Positions 42,686 to 52,063 of a stretch of 64,000 bases of DNA are shown in pieces. The position numbers were made by a program, and so were the translations under genes. Below the pieces are notes generated by a model that saw only the letters and a list, made by a program, of their open reading frames with translations, did not search any database and was not told where the DNA came from. The stretch spans positions 744,001 through 808,000 of the forward strand of contig NZ_KE386941.1 in the NCBI RefSeq assembly GCF_000429705.1, in the 5' to 3' direction. This DNA is from Alteribacter aurantiacus DSM 18675. Lineage in GTDB: Bacteria; Bacillota; Bacilli; Bacillales; Salisediminibacteriaceae. How positions within the stretch are numbered: the stretch's first letter is position 1; each line of letters starts with the position of its first letter.

Positions 42686-43065
42686 GACAATTGATGAGCG
42701 CAAAGCTGCACAGAGCAACGGTAACAGAAGCAAACTTGAACTATGTGGGAAGTATTACCATCGATGAACAGCTGATGGAAGCTGTTGATATACTCCCGAA
42801 TGAAAAAGTACAAGTTGTAAACAACAACAATGGAGCGAGACTGGAAACATACGTGATCCCTGGGAAAAGAGGCAGTAAAACGATCTGCTTAAATGGGGCT
42901 GCAGCTAGGCTTGTACAACCAAACGATCAGGTTATCATTATCGCCTATCAATGGATGAGTCATGAACAAGCGTTAGACCACGTACCAAAAGTAGCCATTC
43001 TAAACGAGGACAACGATATTGTTGACATGATGCAAACGGAACCAGCTTCTACCTGCCTCCCATAA
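42682..43065 (+). CDS. panD: Aspartate 1-decarboxylase
   Basis: A 127-residue pyruvoyl-dependent decarboxylase proenzyme. The self-cleavage site is Gly23-Ser24 in NYVGSITID, giving the pyruvoyl group at Ser24. KVQVVNNNNGARLETYVI and GAAARLVQPND are typical. It makes beta-alanine for PanC. Last gene of panBCD. Confidence 0.97.
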   Translation: MRQLMSAKLHRATVTEANLNYVGSITIDEQLMEAVDILPNEKVQVVNNNNGARLETYVIPGKRGSKTICLNGAAARLVQPNDQVIIIAYQWMSHEQALDHVPKVAILNEDNDIVDMMQTEPASTCLP

Positions 43066-43074
43066 GTATAAGGA

Positions 43075-43124
43075 CCCCTTCTGATTCGAACACTTACAGT
43101 ATAGAGGACAGAGGGGGATTTTTT
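43075..43124 (+). terminator. panBCD terminator overlapping the next gene's RBS
   Basis: CCCCTTCTG / CAGAGGGGG (one wobble) around a 25-base loop, then ATTTTTTT. The right arm GAGGGGG is also the Shine-Dalgarno of the gene starting at 43126. Confidence 0.7.
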
Positions 43125-43125
43125 T

Positions 43126-44178
43126 ATGAACATCGGATGGGAAGAAAAGTGCCTTTGGTTAGCAGAACATTTTCATGAATTGTCTACAGACCAGCAGCAC
43201 ACGATCATCCATGACTTGGAGCATGACCATGCCAAGCTATTGGATTTATGGACGATACAAGATGAATTATTATCTTCATTAAAAACCGTTTTATGCGGGG
43301 GGCATCCACTTTCATTTTCAACACCTACGCCCTCATCTGAAGGGATAGGTTACTATTTGCTTGAAATGTATGATAAATCGAAACGAAAATTATCAGAAGA
43401 ATTGTCCGGTACTGCTAATAAAACAAGGCTTCTCCTATATTTAGGGTATGCTTGTATATATGAAGAGGATGATGAGCGGGCTATTGACGCTTTTTTAACT
43501 GTATATCAACAGACAGACGATGATGTAGAGAAACATTTTTCCTTAGTGGGATTAGGTCTTGTCCAAGGACGAAAAGAACAGATTGAAGAAGCGATTCCAT
43601 TTTTTGAACGAGCGCTCACAGTAAAACAAAATGACGATGTAGTATATAATTTAGGCACATGTTTTTACTGGCTAAAGAAATATGAAATGGCAAAAGAGTG
43701 GTTTTACCGAGCAGTCGAGGCTTCACCTGACCCTGAAGCGCTCTATTGGCTTGGAAAGACATATGCTTTGTGCGGGGATGAACAAAAAGCATTTGAATTA
43801 TGGTATAACGTAATTGAAGAACCGAAAGATTTCGATGTGGTATTAACGTTGGCTTGTGAGTTTGAAGAACGAGGGGAGTTCCTTTGTGCCCTTCATTGTT
43901 ATAACAAGCTTGTAGAGTTTGGAATTGAAACGGAAGCTGTTATTCATGGTACTGCTTGGAATTTAGGATTAATGGATCGGAAAAAAGAATCATACGATTT
44001 GTTTGTCACACTTGTAAATCAGTACCCTAAAAATGTAAATGGATGGATATCATTTCTTTGGCTGTTAACGAAATGGGGGTGGACGAGTGAGCAAGAGTGG
44101 GTGCTTTCCTACCTGAAAAAAGAAAAAGTCTCCCATCCACTTTTAGAAAAAATCCTCCATTCACAGCTTAAAATGTAG
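43126..44178 (+). CDS. Tetratricopeptide repeat protein, unknown role
   Basis: A 350-residue cytoplasmic protein. Residues 1-100 are helical without clear repeats, and from about residue 100 TPR units follow: LLYLGYACIYEEDDERAIDAF, AIPFFERALTVKQNDDVVYN, and KYEMAKEWFYRAVEASPDPE (each quoted in part). No catalytic motif. It sits between panD and dinG, where B. subtilis has no such gene. Its start directly follows a terminator that contains its RBS. Likely a protein-interaction scaffold (inference). Confidence 0.8.
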   Translation: MNIGWEEKCLWLAEHFHELSTDQQHTIIHDLEHDHAKLLDLWTIQDELLSSLKTVLCGGHPLSFSTPTPSSEGIGYYLLEMYDKSKRKLSEELSGTANKTRLLLYLGYACIYEEDDERAIDAFLTVYQQTDDDVEKHFSLVGLGLVQGRKEQIEEAIPFFERALTVKQNDDVVYNLGTCFYWLKKYEMAKEWFYRAVEASPDPEALYWLGKTYALCGDEQKAFELWYNVIEEPKDFDVVLTLACEFEERGEFLCALHCYNKLVEFGIETEAVIHGTAWNLGLMDRKKESYDLFVTLVNQYPKNVNGWISFLWLLTKWGWTSEQEWVLSYLKKEKVSHPLLEKILHSQLKM

Positions 44179-44184
44179 TATTCT

Positions 44185-44224
44185 AAAGGCTGAAGAAGAT
44201 TGAACGTCTTCTTGAGCCTTTTAT
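44185..44224 (+). terminator. Intrinsic terminator after the TPR gene
   Basis: AAAGGCTGAAGAAG / CTTCTTGAGCCTTT, nine-base loop, short T run. Confidence 0.75.
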
Positions 44225-44367
44225 CCATATGTATGGTGAATTTAATCTTTACCACAAGCCGGGATGAAATAAAAAAGGATTAATAAAAAGAGCAAATACA
44301 AACAATAATAACAAGTTTTATACATAGGAAACTAACATGGGATTTTGGGAGTATGGAGGATGTAAGT

Positions 44368-47166
44368 ATGGAACGCTTTGTCGTATTGGACGTAGAAACA
44401 ACAGGAGTATCCTATAAAAAAGGAGACCGAATTATTCAACTTGCCTTTGTTGTGATCGAGGGAGGCCGAATGGTGGAACGGTTCATGACATATGTGAACC
44501 CTAATAAACCGATCCCTCCATTTATTCAATCACTGACATCAATTGATGACAACATGGTTGAATCTGCACCTGATTTTAGCGAAGTAGCACCAACGCTTCT
44601 TCAACATTTAGACAAAGCTTACTTTGTCGCCCACAACGTCAACTTCGATTTGACGTTTATTAACGATGAATTGGAAGCAAGTGGATACGCGCCATTTGAG
44701 GGTCCGGTACTCGATACGGTAGAACTATCTAGACTAATGTATCCTACGGCAGATGGATTCAAACTCACACAGTTAAGTGAAGAATTTGATCTGGACCATA
44801 CGATGCCCCATCGAGCAGATAGTGATGCAGAGGCAACGGCTATGCTGTTACTAGACATCCTTGCAAAGTTTAAAAGCTTGCCCATGGTGACCCTTCAGCA
44901 ACTAAAAAAGATGGCATTTGCTTATCGTAGTGATATTAAACCCCTCATTACTGAATGGATACACGATAAAGAACGTGCCATTAACCAGGCTGAAGAGGGA
45001 ATTGAAGTGTATCGAGGGATTGCACTTTCCAAAAAAAGATTTGAAGAACAACTTGTAAAGCCCCAGAAAAAAAACATTCCATTCGAGTCGATCATAAAAA
45101 ATAACGCAATGGAAAGTGCCATTACCGGGTATGAAGATCGCCCTGAACAAAAGCAGATGATGAGTCTTGTTCATGAATCTCTTTCGACACGACAGCATGG
45201 ATTAATTGAAGCGGGAACCGGTACAGGAAAGAGCCTCGGTTATCTCGTGCCTGCAGCGTGTTTTGCAAAGGAATCTGACAGTCCCGTCGTCATATCAACT
45301 TACACGATCCAACTGCAGGAACAACTCTTGAAAAATGATGTGCCGATCCTTGAAGAGATTCTTCCTTTTTCTATTCGGGCTACACTCATTAAAGGAAGAG
45401 GGCATTACATAAGTTTGCAAAAATTTGAAGCTATAATCGGAGAGGATCCGTATGAGAATTACGATCGGAATTTAACAAAAGGTCAAATTCTTGTGTGGCT
45501 TACGGAGACCATAACAGGAGATGTGGAAGAACTAAACCTGAGCACAGCTGGAAAAAGGTTTTGGAATGAGATTAGTGTAGGGATTGAGGATGAGGGGTCT
45601 AATACATGGTACCCTTACTGCTTCTATCATTTTGCAAGAAACAAAGCAAGAAAGGCAGACATTATTATTACGAACCACGCCTTAATTCTCTCCGATCTGG
45701 AAGAAGGGAGTGGAATTCTTCCAGCATATAAACAACTGATCATAGACGAAGGGCATCACTTTGAACAAGCAGCCTCGAACCAGCTTGGAATGAGACTTGA
45801 TTACCTCACTTTTTCTCAATTATTTAATGAAGCAGGGTCCATTGATGGTGGAGGGCTATTGTCAAATATTTCACGTACCTTATTTGAAGATCAAAAGATT
45901 AATTCCATCATAAAAGACGTCGAACATTCTGCTAAGGAAGCAAAAGCAGAGGTGAATGACCTGTTTTTATATTTGCATCACTGGGCTTATCGTAAAAAGA
46001 AGAAGCAAAATGAAAGAGGAAAGGTAACCGTAACCTATGACCCAAGACATGACGAGTTAAGCGAAATGAAGGAAATCGCTTCTCGTTCCATTTTTACATG
46101 CGAGAAAGCCTTGGAAGTATTTATGACGTTAGCCGAGCGGATGGATTTATACCCAACAGATTATTCATTACCAGACAAAAGCAAGCGAACGTATAACGTA
46201 GTGGTTCAGTCCGTTGCTCAGATTGTTGATCGGCTACATGAGGCAAAAAAGACGTTAGAAGAACTCCTTTTGAATTGGGAAGAGAATACGGTCTACTGGA
46301 TGGAAGCAGAAACTAGAGGGCCGAAGCAAACGGTGACTTTACAAGCCAGACCGGTAGATGTAAGCATGATTCTTGCAGATGAGTTATTCGGTAAAAAAGA
46401 CAGCGTTGTTTTAACATCAGCTACCTTGACCGTTGGTGGGAAATTCGATTATGTGATCCATAACTTGGGGTTGGAGGATTTTCCCCTATTAACCATGGTC
46501 ATTGATTCTCCTTTCTCTTGGAAAGAACAGGCAAAACTAATGATTCCTGATGACGTTCCACTACTGAACAAAGTTGACGAACGTACTTACATTGAAACGA
46601 TCGTATTGCATTTATACAGGCTTTCTCAAATTACTCAAGGTCGTATGCTTGTACTATTTACCTCGTACGACATGTTAAGAAAAAGTCACGAGTTGTTAAA
46701 GGATATTTTAGACGAAGATTTTATGCTTATATCCCAAGGAGTTAATAGTGGTAGTCGTTCTAAACTCACAAAGAGCTTTCAACAATTCGAAAAAGCAGTC
46801 ATGTTAGGAACGAGCAGCTTTTGGGAAGGTGTTGACATCCCTGGTGAAGATTTGACTTTACTTGTTATGGCAAGGCTTCCCTTTACTTCCCCTGATGAGC
46901 CGATTTACAAAGCAAAGGCTGAAATGCTTGAAAAGGAAGGGAAATCGTCCTTCATGAAGTTAGCCATACCGCAAGCGATTATCCGCTTTAAACAGGGGTT
47001 TGGCCGACTGATTCGAAAAAAGACGGATAAAGGCGCTGTCGTTGTTCTTGACCGGAGAGTGAATACGACTCGATATGGGAAGTTATTTATTAAATCATTG
47101 CCAGATGTAGACGTTGTAGAAGGGTCAATTGCGGAGTTGGAAGAAGATCTTAAAAATTGGTTATAA
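44368..47166 (+). CDS. dinG: DinG-family exonuclease/helicase-like protein
   Basis: A 932-residue protein. The N-terminal DEDDh 3'-5' exonuclease domain (residues 1-165) has VVLDVETTG, VAHNVNFDLTFI and HRADSDAEA. The superfamily 2 XPD-like helicase domain has Walker A EAGTGTGKSLGYL, DEGH box IIDEGHHFEQ, SATLTVGGKF and GFGRLIRKKTDKG (motif VI). Bacillus DinG is reported as a 3' exonuclease despite this helicase fold. Cysteines of an XPD iron-sulfur cluster are not evident between motifs I and II. ATG 44368 is seven bases after GGAGGA. Confidence 0.93.
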   Translation: MERFVVLDVETTGVSYKKGDRIIQLAFVVIEGGRMVERFMTYVNPNKPIPPFIQSLTSIDDNMVESAPDFSEVAPTLLQHLDKAYFVAHNVNFDLTFINDELEASGYAPFEGPVLDTVELSRLMYPTADGFKLTQLSEEFDLDHTMPHRADSDAEATAMLLLDILAKFKSLPMVTLQQLKKMAFAYRSDIKPLITEWIHDKERAINQAEEGIEVYRGIALSKKRFEEQLVKPQKKNIPFESIIKNNAMESAITGYEDRPEQKQMMSLVHESLSTRQHGLIEAGTGTGKSLGYLVPAACFAKESDSPVVISTYTIQLQEQLLKNDVPILEEILPFSIRATLIKGRGHYISLQKFEAIIGEDPYENYDRNLTKGQILVWLTETITGDVEELNLSTAGKRFWNEISVGIEDEGSNTWYPYCFYHFARNKARKADIIITNHALILSDLEEGSGILPAYKQLIIDEGHHFEQAASNQLGMRLDYLTFSQLFNEAGSIDGGGLLSNISRTLFEDQKINSIIKDVEHSAKEAKAEVNDLFLYLHHWAYRKKKKQNERGKVTVTYDPRHDELSEMKEIASRSIFTCEKALEVFMTLAERMDLYPTDYSLPDKSKRTYNVVVQSVAQIVDRLHEAKKTLEELLLNWEENTVYWMEAETRGPKQTVTLQARPVDVSMILADELFGKKDSVVLTSATLTVGGKFDYVIHNLGLEDFPLLTMVIDSPFSWKEQAKLMIPDDVPLLNKVDERTYIETIVLHLYRLSQITQGRMLVLFTSYDMLRKSHELLKDILDEDFMLISQGVNSGSRSKLTKSFQQFEKAVMLGTSSFWEGVDIPGEDLTLLVMARLPFTSPDEPIYKAKAEMLEKEGKSSFMKLAIPQAIIRFKQGFGRLIRKKTDKGAVVVLDRRVNTTRYGKLFIKSLPDVDVVEGSIAELEEDLKNWL

Positions 47167-47207
47167 TGAAGCATAGTGTGTCATTTTCACAGAAGGGCCG
47201 AATGTGA

Positions 47208-48110
47208 ATGAAAATCGTTAAAATAGGAATTGCTATGCTGGCTTTCTTTTTCTTTTGCACAAATGTAGCTTTCGGTGAAGAGGAGGTTGATGTAGACTTA
47301 AACCTCGATTCAGGCGAATTAGCTTATACGTTTTTTGATTTAACCCACGGTGAAGCAACATTAATTGAAAACGCTAAAGGTGAACGAACATTGATTGATA
47401 CCGGGCATAGAAAAAGCAAAGAAGAGCTTTTCGAACGGCTTGATATGTATCACATCACAGAAATCGACAGAGTGATTATTACGAATAAACAAGGTGAATA
47501 CACTGGAAACCTTCAAGAAGTCATTGATATCTATAATGTAAAAGAAGTATCCATTCCTAAAGCGATGTACGAAGATGTTAGGCCACTCGTTTCTTCTGTC
47601 CAATCGAACATTCATTTATATGAAGCGAAAGACGATCTTTATGTGATGGACCGGGTAATGGCCCATGTATTGTATGTTGATACGCGTCCAGGTATATATG
47701 AAGGAGCATCAGTACTGCTTCTGGATCATACGGATAAGAAATTATTGTTCATGAGTGTGGCCGATCATCAAGTTGAGAAATTCATCATTGAAAACTACAA
47801 CGTTAAGTCCACTGTACTTAAGGTAGCGGAGTTCGCAAGTGATAGAGGAACAAGTCAACGGTTACTTGATGAAGTGGACCCTCAAGTGGCGGTGATCTTT
47901 CAAAATGATAATGAACCTGCCAGCAAAAACGTATTAGAAAGGCTACAGGGGACATGGATCGAGATCTTTCAAACGTCACGCACGGGAACGATTTCAATAA
48001 AGTGGAGCGAGGAAGACTATGAGATTTTTACGATTAGACCTGCTGAAAAAGAACAATTAGAACAAATGGCTAACCGTTTAAAGGGATTCCTCGGATTTAA
48101 AGATAAATAA
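47208..48110 (+). CDS. Secreted protein with degenerate metallo-beta-lactamase (ComEC C-terminal-like) fold
   Basis: A 300-residue protein with a signal peptide (residues 1-23, FFFFCTNVAFGEEE). The mature part tracks the ComEC-type MBL domain: FFDLTHGEATLIENAKGER aligns with the DVGQGDA strand, TLIDTGH follows, then ITEIDRVIITNKQGEYTGN. In active enzymes that last segment is THxHxDHxGG; here all metal-binding His and Asp are replaced. No later compensating HxH motif is seen. So it is probably a pseudo-enzyme outside the cell (inference). It lies 41 bases after dinG and 14 before an amidohydrolase gene. Confidence 0.7.
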   Translation: MKIVKIGIAMLAFFFFCTNVAFGEEEVDVDLNLDSGELAYTFFDLTHGEATLIENAKGERTLIDTGHRKSKEELFERLDMYHITEIDRVIITNKQGEYTGNLQEVIDIYNVKEVSIPKAMYEDVRPLVSSVQSNIHLYEAKDDLYVMDRVMAHVLYVDTRPGIYEGASVLLLDHTDKKLLFMSVADHQVEKFIIENYNVKSTVLKVAEFASDRGTSQRLLDEVDPQVAVIFQNDNEPASKNVLERLQGTWIEIFQTSRTGTISIKWSEEDYEIFTIRPAEKEQLEQMANRLKGFLGFKDK

Positions 48111-48124
48111 AGGAGCGTTTAGCA

Positions 48125-49417
48125 ATGGGGAAACGATTGATTAAAAATGGGTACTTTTTAACGCTCAATCAGCAAAGTCCCATTACAAAAGGATCTATGG
48201 TAATAAACGATTCCGTTATTGAAGGAATATATAAAGACGAGTTAGACCTTACTTTTGATGATGTTATCGATGCTAAGGGAAAACTTGTCATTCCAGGTCT
48301 TATAAATACTCACGGACATACTGGGAGCTCACTATTAAGGGGTGCTGGGGACGACTTACCACTTTACACATGGTTAAGTGAAGTCATGTGGCCAGCAGAA
48401 CAAACGTTTACAAAAGATACAATTCAAGCTGCTACCTCTTTAGCTATGAGTGAAATGCTTAAAAGTGGTACGACAACGTTTCTTGACATGTACCACCTAC
48501 ATATGGACCAAACAGCAGAGTTGATTCTTAACTGCGGTATGAATGGGGTATTGTGCAGAGGGATGATCGGCCTTTGTTCCAGTGAAGAGCAAAAGGAGAA
48601 GCTTGACGAATCGGTTAATCTATTTAAACGTTGGCATGGGATTGGGGATGGCAGATTGAATGTCATGCTTTCACCACATGCGCCGTATACGTGTCCTCCA
48701 CTATTTTTAGAACAAATTATTGATAAATCGAGGCAGTTCGGGATTGGTTTACATACCCATCTTGCAGAAACGAGGAAAGAAGTACAAGAGCATATAAAGA
48801 ATTACGGTAAAAGTCCGGGAGAGCACCTGGATGAACTTGGCTTCTTTGATGGACATGCTTTGATTGCTCACGGCGTCCACCTATCACGTAAAGAGATTGA
48901 AGTGCTTGGTAAAAAAGGAGTTTACATTTCGCATAACCCAAAAAGCAACCTAAAACTGGGATCGGGTATTATGAACATAAAAGAAATGTTAGCTCAGAAG
49001 GTTAATGTAACCATTGGAACTGACTCTACAGCGAGTAATAATACGTTAGATTTATTTGAAGAAATGCGTTTTTCTAGCCTTATTCATAAAGGGGTGAACG
49101 AAGACCCTACTGTAACAACGGCAAGAGATGTTTTGTTAATGGGAACAAGAAATGGTGCAAAAGCACTCGGGTTTGAAAACAAAGGGGTGCTGGAATCAGG
49201 GTTTGATGCGGATCTTACTTTCGTAGATATTACTCAGTCCCATGTGTTGCCAAATGATCAAGAAAGGCTTGTGTCTCATTTGATCTACGCTATAAAAGGT
49301 AGTGATGTTACCGATGTGTTTGTAAAGGGAAAACAATTGGTGAAAAATCGCGAACTTTTAACGCTCGATGAAGAGAAAATTCACTTTGAAGCAAATGAAG
49401 TATTAAAAGCACTTTAA
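48125..49417 (+). CDS. Amidohydrolase, MTA/SAH deaminase-like (candidate aminodeoxyfutalosine deaminase)
   Basis: A 430-residue COG0402 amidohydrolase: metal motif HGH in INTHGHTGSSLLRG (about residue 61), TTTFLDMYHLH, HAPYTCP, LHTHLAET, LIAHGVHLS and GTDSTASNNTLD (catalytic Asp). It has the urease-like barrel of 5'-methylthioadenosine/S-adenosylhomocysteine deaminases (mtaD). Some members of the same group deaminate aminodeoxyfutalosine (known from the family), and this genome has mqnA, so that role is also possible. Good RBS AAGGAGCG. Confidence 0.85.
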   Translation: MGKRLIKNGYFLTLNQQSPITKGSMVINDSVIEGIYKDELDLTFDDVIDAKGKLVIPGLINTHGHTGSSLLRGAGDDLPLYTWLSEVMWPAEQTFTKDTIQAATSLAMSEMLKSGTTTFLDMYHLHMDQTAELILNCGMNGVLCRGMIGLCSSEEQKEKLDESVNLFKRWHGIGDGRLNVMLSPHAPYTCPPLFLEQIIDKSRQFGIGLHTHLAETRKEVQEHIKNYGKSPGEHLDELGFFDGHALIAHGVHLSRKEIEVLGKKGVYISHNPKSNLKLGSGIMNIKEMLAQKVNVTIGTDSTASNNTLDLFEEMRFSSLIHKGVNEDPTVTTARDVLLMGTRNGAKALGFENKGVLESGFDADLTFVDITQSHVLPNDQERLVSHLIYAIKGSDVTDVFVKGKQLVKNRELLTLDEEKIHFEANEVLKAL

Positions 49418-49505
49418 TGAACTTGTAATAAAGGAAAGATTTGTTGAATGAATCACAAATCGTAAAAAGAAATTTCCCTACTTGAGGTATTTACCATTAT
49501 AAAAT

Positions 49506-49712
49506 GCTGTTTTCGGAAGTATTGTTGCTTTTATACAAGAAAAGTTGAAGCAGAAGGGCTCGAGACTCCTGTGGCCGTGGGGGCAATGCAAGACCCCACA
49601 GGGCAACGCCCGAGGAGGCTTGCTAGCACCGCCACGGAAAGCGAAGGGCTTCAACCATCATTCTAGCGATGAAGAATTACATTTAAAAAGCATCAATCTG
49701 TACTAAAACAGC
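49506..49712 (+). repeat. Interspersed element with inverted ends, copy B
   Basis: GCTGTTTTCGGAAGTATTG at the left and the inverse ending ACTAAAACAGC at the right. The core repeats GACTCCTGTGGCCGTGGGGG and GACCCCACAGGG from copies A and C. The gap from 49418 to 50080 is otherwise non-coding. Confidence 0.8.
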
Positions 49713-49839
49713 CTTATAAAAAGACAAATAACCTGCTTGGTGGGGTGCAGGCAATTTATCCGGAGTACAGGTCAGGGTTATTATTGGTTTTCACATTCTT
49801 CAGGGAACTTTGTTTGTCTAAAACTGATTGTTAATGTGT

Positions 49840-50030
49840 TAAAATGGTGAGGTCGGGCAGGTGATCGAAGGCTGAAAGTGGTTTTTTCCATGTGATACCA
49901 TTCCGCCGTCGAAAGAAGCCTTCCCTCCTCATGACGATCCTTCACGCTCATTCCCCCTTTTGTTGAGCGATAGTATTATTATCACCTTAGCGGTAGGAGT
50001 TATGAGAGTTAATATTTCTTTTAGAAGGGA
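49840..50030 (+). other. Possible structured leader upstream of ypmA
   Basis: After TTAAAAT near 49838 there is a GC-richer stretch with AAGGCT (near 49868) facing AGCCTT (near 49917) and GTGG facing CCAT inside it. It does not match a riboswitch or T-box that I recognise. Confidence 0.25.
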
Positions 50031-50080
50031 AAACATCACCAATGAAATTGGATCATTCAATACATAAAGGAGGAGTCCGT

Positions 50081-50248
50081 GTGAGTCAAATTGAAACATT
50101 GGCAACCGTCAAGGTATCGAAAAGCGACGATCTTTACAAAGTTGTTGATTCTTTAAACAGAACATTAAAAGAAAGGGATCTCATGTTTGGCCTTTCTCTT
50201 GATGAAAAAGACAGAGAAAAGATGGTATTTACCATTTATGAAACTTAA
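50081..50248 (+). CDS. ypmA: YpmA family protein (DUF4264)
   Basis: A 55-residue protein reading SQIETLATVKVSKSDDLYKV, then LNRTLKERDLMFGLSLD and VFTIYET at the end, matching B. subtilis YpmA. GTG 50081 follows AAAGGAGGA; the longer frame from 50042 starts before that site. Unknown function. Followed by ypmB after 15 bases, as in B. subtilis. Confidence 0.88.
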   Translation: MSQIETLATVKVSKSDDLYKVVDSLNRTLKERDLMFGLSLDEKDREKMVFTIYET

Positions 50249-50263
50249 AGCAGGTGTGAAAAA

Positions 50264-50824
50264 GTGAAACGCTGGACTATTTTTACAGGTATTACCCTTT
50301 TTATTATTACATTCAGTTCTTTGATATGGCTCTTTTCATCTGTACAATCCAATAAAAACGAGACGTTTGAAGGGTCTATAGAGTATGCGTTATCAAATGA
50401 CCTCATAACTGAATATTCTAATGTCTCTTACTACAATGGGAGGCGTTCTTACCATATCATTGATGGTGTAGATCAAGAAGGGGATGACGTCTACGTCTGG
50501 ATTGAATCCATCCAAGATGAACAAGAAAGCTATAGTAGTGTGTTTGAAGAGTCAGATGAAGAAGAGAATGTTGAAGATGAAGTGAGCGAACCAAGAACGT
50601 ACATCCGTAAGCAAGAAGACGGAATATCAGCTAGTCAAGCGAGACAAATTGCCGAGCAACATTTAGGTATTGATGAATTTAAACAAGTTCGACTTGGGAT
50701 GATTGGCCAAACGCCTGTGTATGAAATTGTATATATTGATACAGAAGACAGGTATTCCTTTTATTACATTAGTTTCGAAGAAGGGGACTACATCCGTCAT
50801 TATCAGTTGAGAAGGTCCACGTAA
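50264..50824 (+). CDS. ypmB: YpmB family membrane-anchored protein (DUF5590/PepSY-like)
   Basis: A 186-residue protein with one N-terminal membrane span (residues 5-27) and an extracellular region. This ends in a PepSY-like domain: ISASQARQIAEQHLGIDEF, then YEIVYIDTEDRYSFYYISFE. An acidic stretch lies at about residues 90-110 (EESDEEENVEDEVSE). GTG start. It probably faces the wall; role unknown. Precedes aspB. Confidence 0.85.
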   Translation: MKRWTIFTGITLFIITFSSLIWLFSSVQSNKNETFEGSIEYALSNDLITEYSNVSYYNGRRSYHIIDGVDQEGDDVYVWIESIQDEQESYSSVFEESDEEENVEDEVSEPRTYIRKQEDGISASQARQIAEQHLGIDEFKQVRLGMIGQTPVYEIVYIDTEDRYSFYYISFEEGDYIRHYQLRRST

Positions 50825-50870
50825 AGTCAAGATGAAAAAACACATGAAGGAAATGAGAGGAGCAATGATC

Positions 50871-52052
50871 ATGGAATTATCACCACGCGTCGCCGCCATT
50901 ACACCATCCAGCACTTTGGCCATCACGGCAAAAGCAAAAGCTTTAAGAGCAGAAGGGCATGATGTCATTGGACTTGGAGCAGGAGAACCGGATTTTAATA
51001 CTCCTAACTATATTATTGAAGCTGCCACTCGTTCCATGCAAGAAGGCCATACAAAGTATACGCCAGCAGGTGGAATGGCGTCACTAAAAGAAGCCATTCG
51101 ATCTAAATTTAATCAAGATCAAAATCTCGATTATACTTCCAATGAGATCATTGTAACGAGTGGAGCAAAGCATGCTCTTGCTCTTTTGTTTCAGACGATT
51201 TTGAATGAAGGTGAAGAAGTTATAGTTCCTTCTCCATACTGGGTAAGCTATCCTGAACAAGTGAAGATTGCTGGGGGAGAAGCTGTTGTTGTTGAAGCGA
51301 AGGAATCAAACGAGTTTAAGCTGACACCACAGGAATTAAAGGAAGCAATCACGGACAAAACGAAAGCCTTTATTTTGAATTCACCAAGTAATCCTACCGG
51401 TGTGATGTATTCAAAAGAGGAGTTACAAGCTCTTGCCGAGGTGTGTGTTGAAAAGGGGATCCTCATTGTAAGTGATGAGATTTATGAAAAGTTGATCTAT
51501 GGTGGCATGACTCACACGTCTGTCGCACAAATATCAGATCAAATCAAACAACAAACGATTGTGATCAATGGTGTGAGTAAATCCCATTCCATGACAGGCT
51601 GGCGTATTGGTTATGCCGCAGGAGACGAGAAGATTATTAAAGCAATGAGTAACTTGGCTAGTCATACTACGTCCAATCCGGCTGTTATGGCTCAATACGG
51701 TGCTGTTGCGGCCTACAACGATGACGATGGATCTGTTGAGACCATGAGAAAAGCTTTTGAAGACAGGTTGGATACCGCGTTCAATAAGCTGACTCAAATC
51801 GATGGTTTTACTTGCGTGAAACCACAAGGCGCTTTCTATCTCTTTCCAAACGTCAAAAAAGCCGTCGAGCGCTCCTCGTATAAGACAACGGATGATTGGG
51901 TAAAAGGACTACTTGAGCATGAAAAAGTAGCGGTTGTTCCAGGATCCGGGTTTGGTTCTCCTGATAACATCCGATTATCCTATGCAACTAGTTTGGAACA
52001 GTTTGAAGAAGCGCTAAGCCGCATTAAACGTTTTGTTGAACAGAGCCAATAA
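50871..52052 (+). CDS. aspB: Aspartate aminotransferase, class Ib
   Basis: A 393-residue PLP aminotransferase: LSPRVAAITPSSTLAI start, GLGAGEPDFNTP, NSPSNPTGVMYS, VSDEIYEKL, and the PLP lysine in VSKSHSMTGWRIGYAAG. It interconverts aspartate and oxaloacetate. ATG 50871 is eight bases after AGAGGAG; ATG 50865 is too close to it. Next gene asnS also uses aspartate chemistry, and this order is conserved in Bacillus. Confidence 0.97.
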   Translation: MELSPRVAAITPSSTLAITAKAKALRAEGHDVIGLGAGEPDFNTPNYIIEAATRSMQEGHTKYTPAGGMASLKEAIRSKFNQDQNLDYTSNEIIVTSGAKHALALLFQTILNEGEEVIVPSPYWVSYPEQVKIAGGEAVVVEAKESNEFKLTPQELKEAITDKTKAFILNSPSNPTGVMYSKEELQALAEVCVEKGILIVSDEIYEKLIYGGMTHTSVAQISDQIKQQTIVINGVSKSHSMTGWRIGYAAGDEKIIKAMSNLASHTTSNPAVMAQYGAVAAYNDDDGSVETMRKAFEDRLDTAFNKLTQIDGFTCVKPQGAFYLFPNVKKAVERSSYKTTDDWVKGLLEHEKVAVVPGSGFGSPDNIRLSYATSLEQFEEALSRIKRFVEQSQ

Positions 52053-52063
52053 CACAATTTGTT

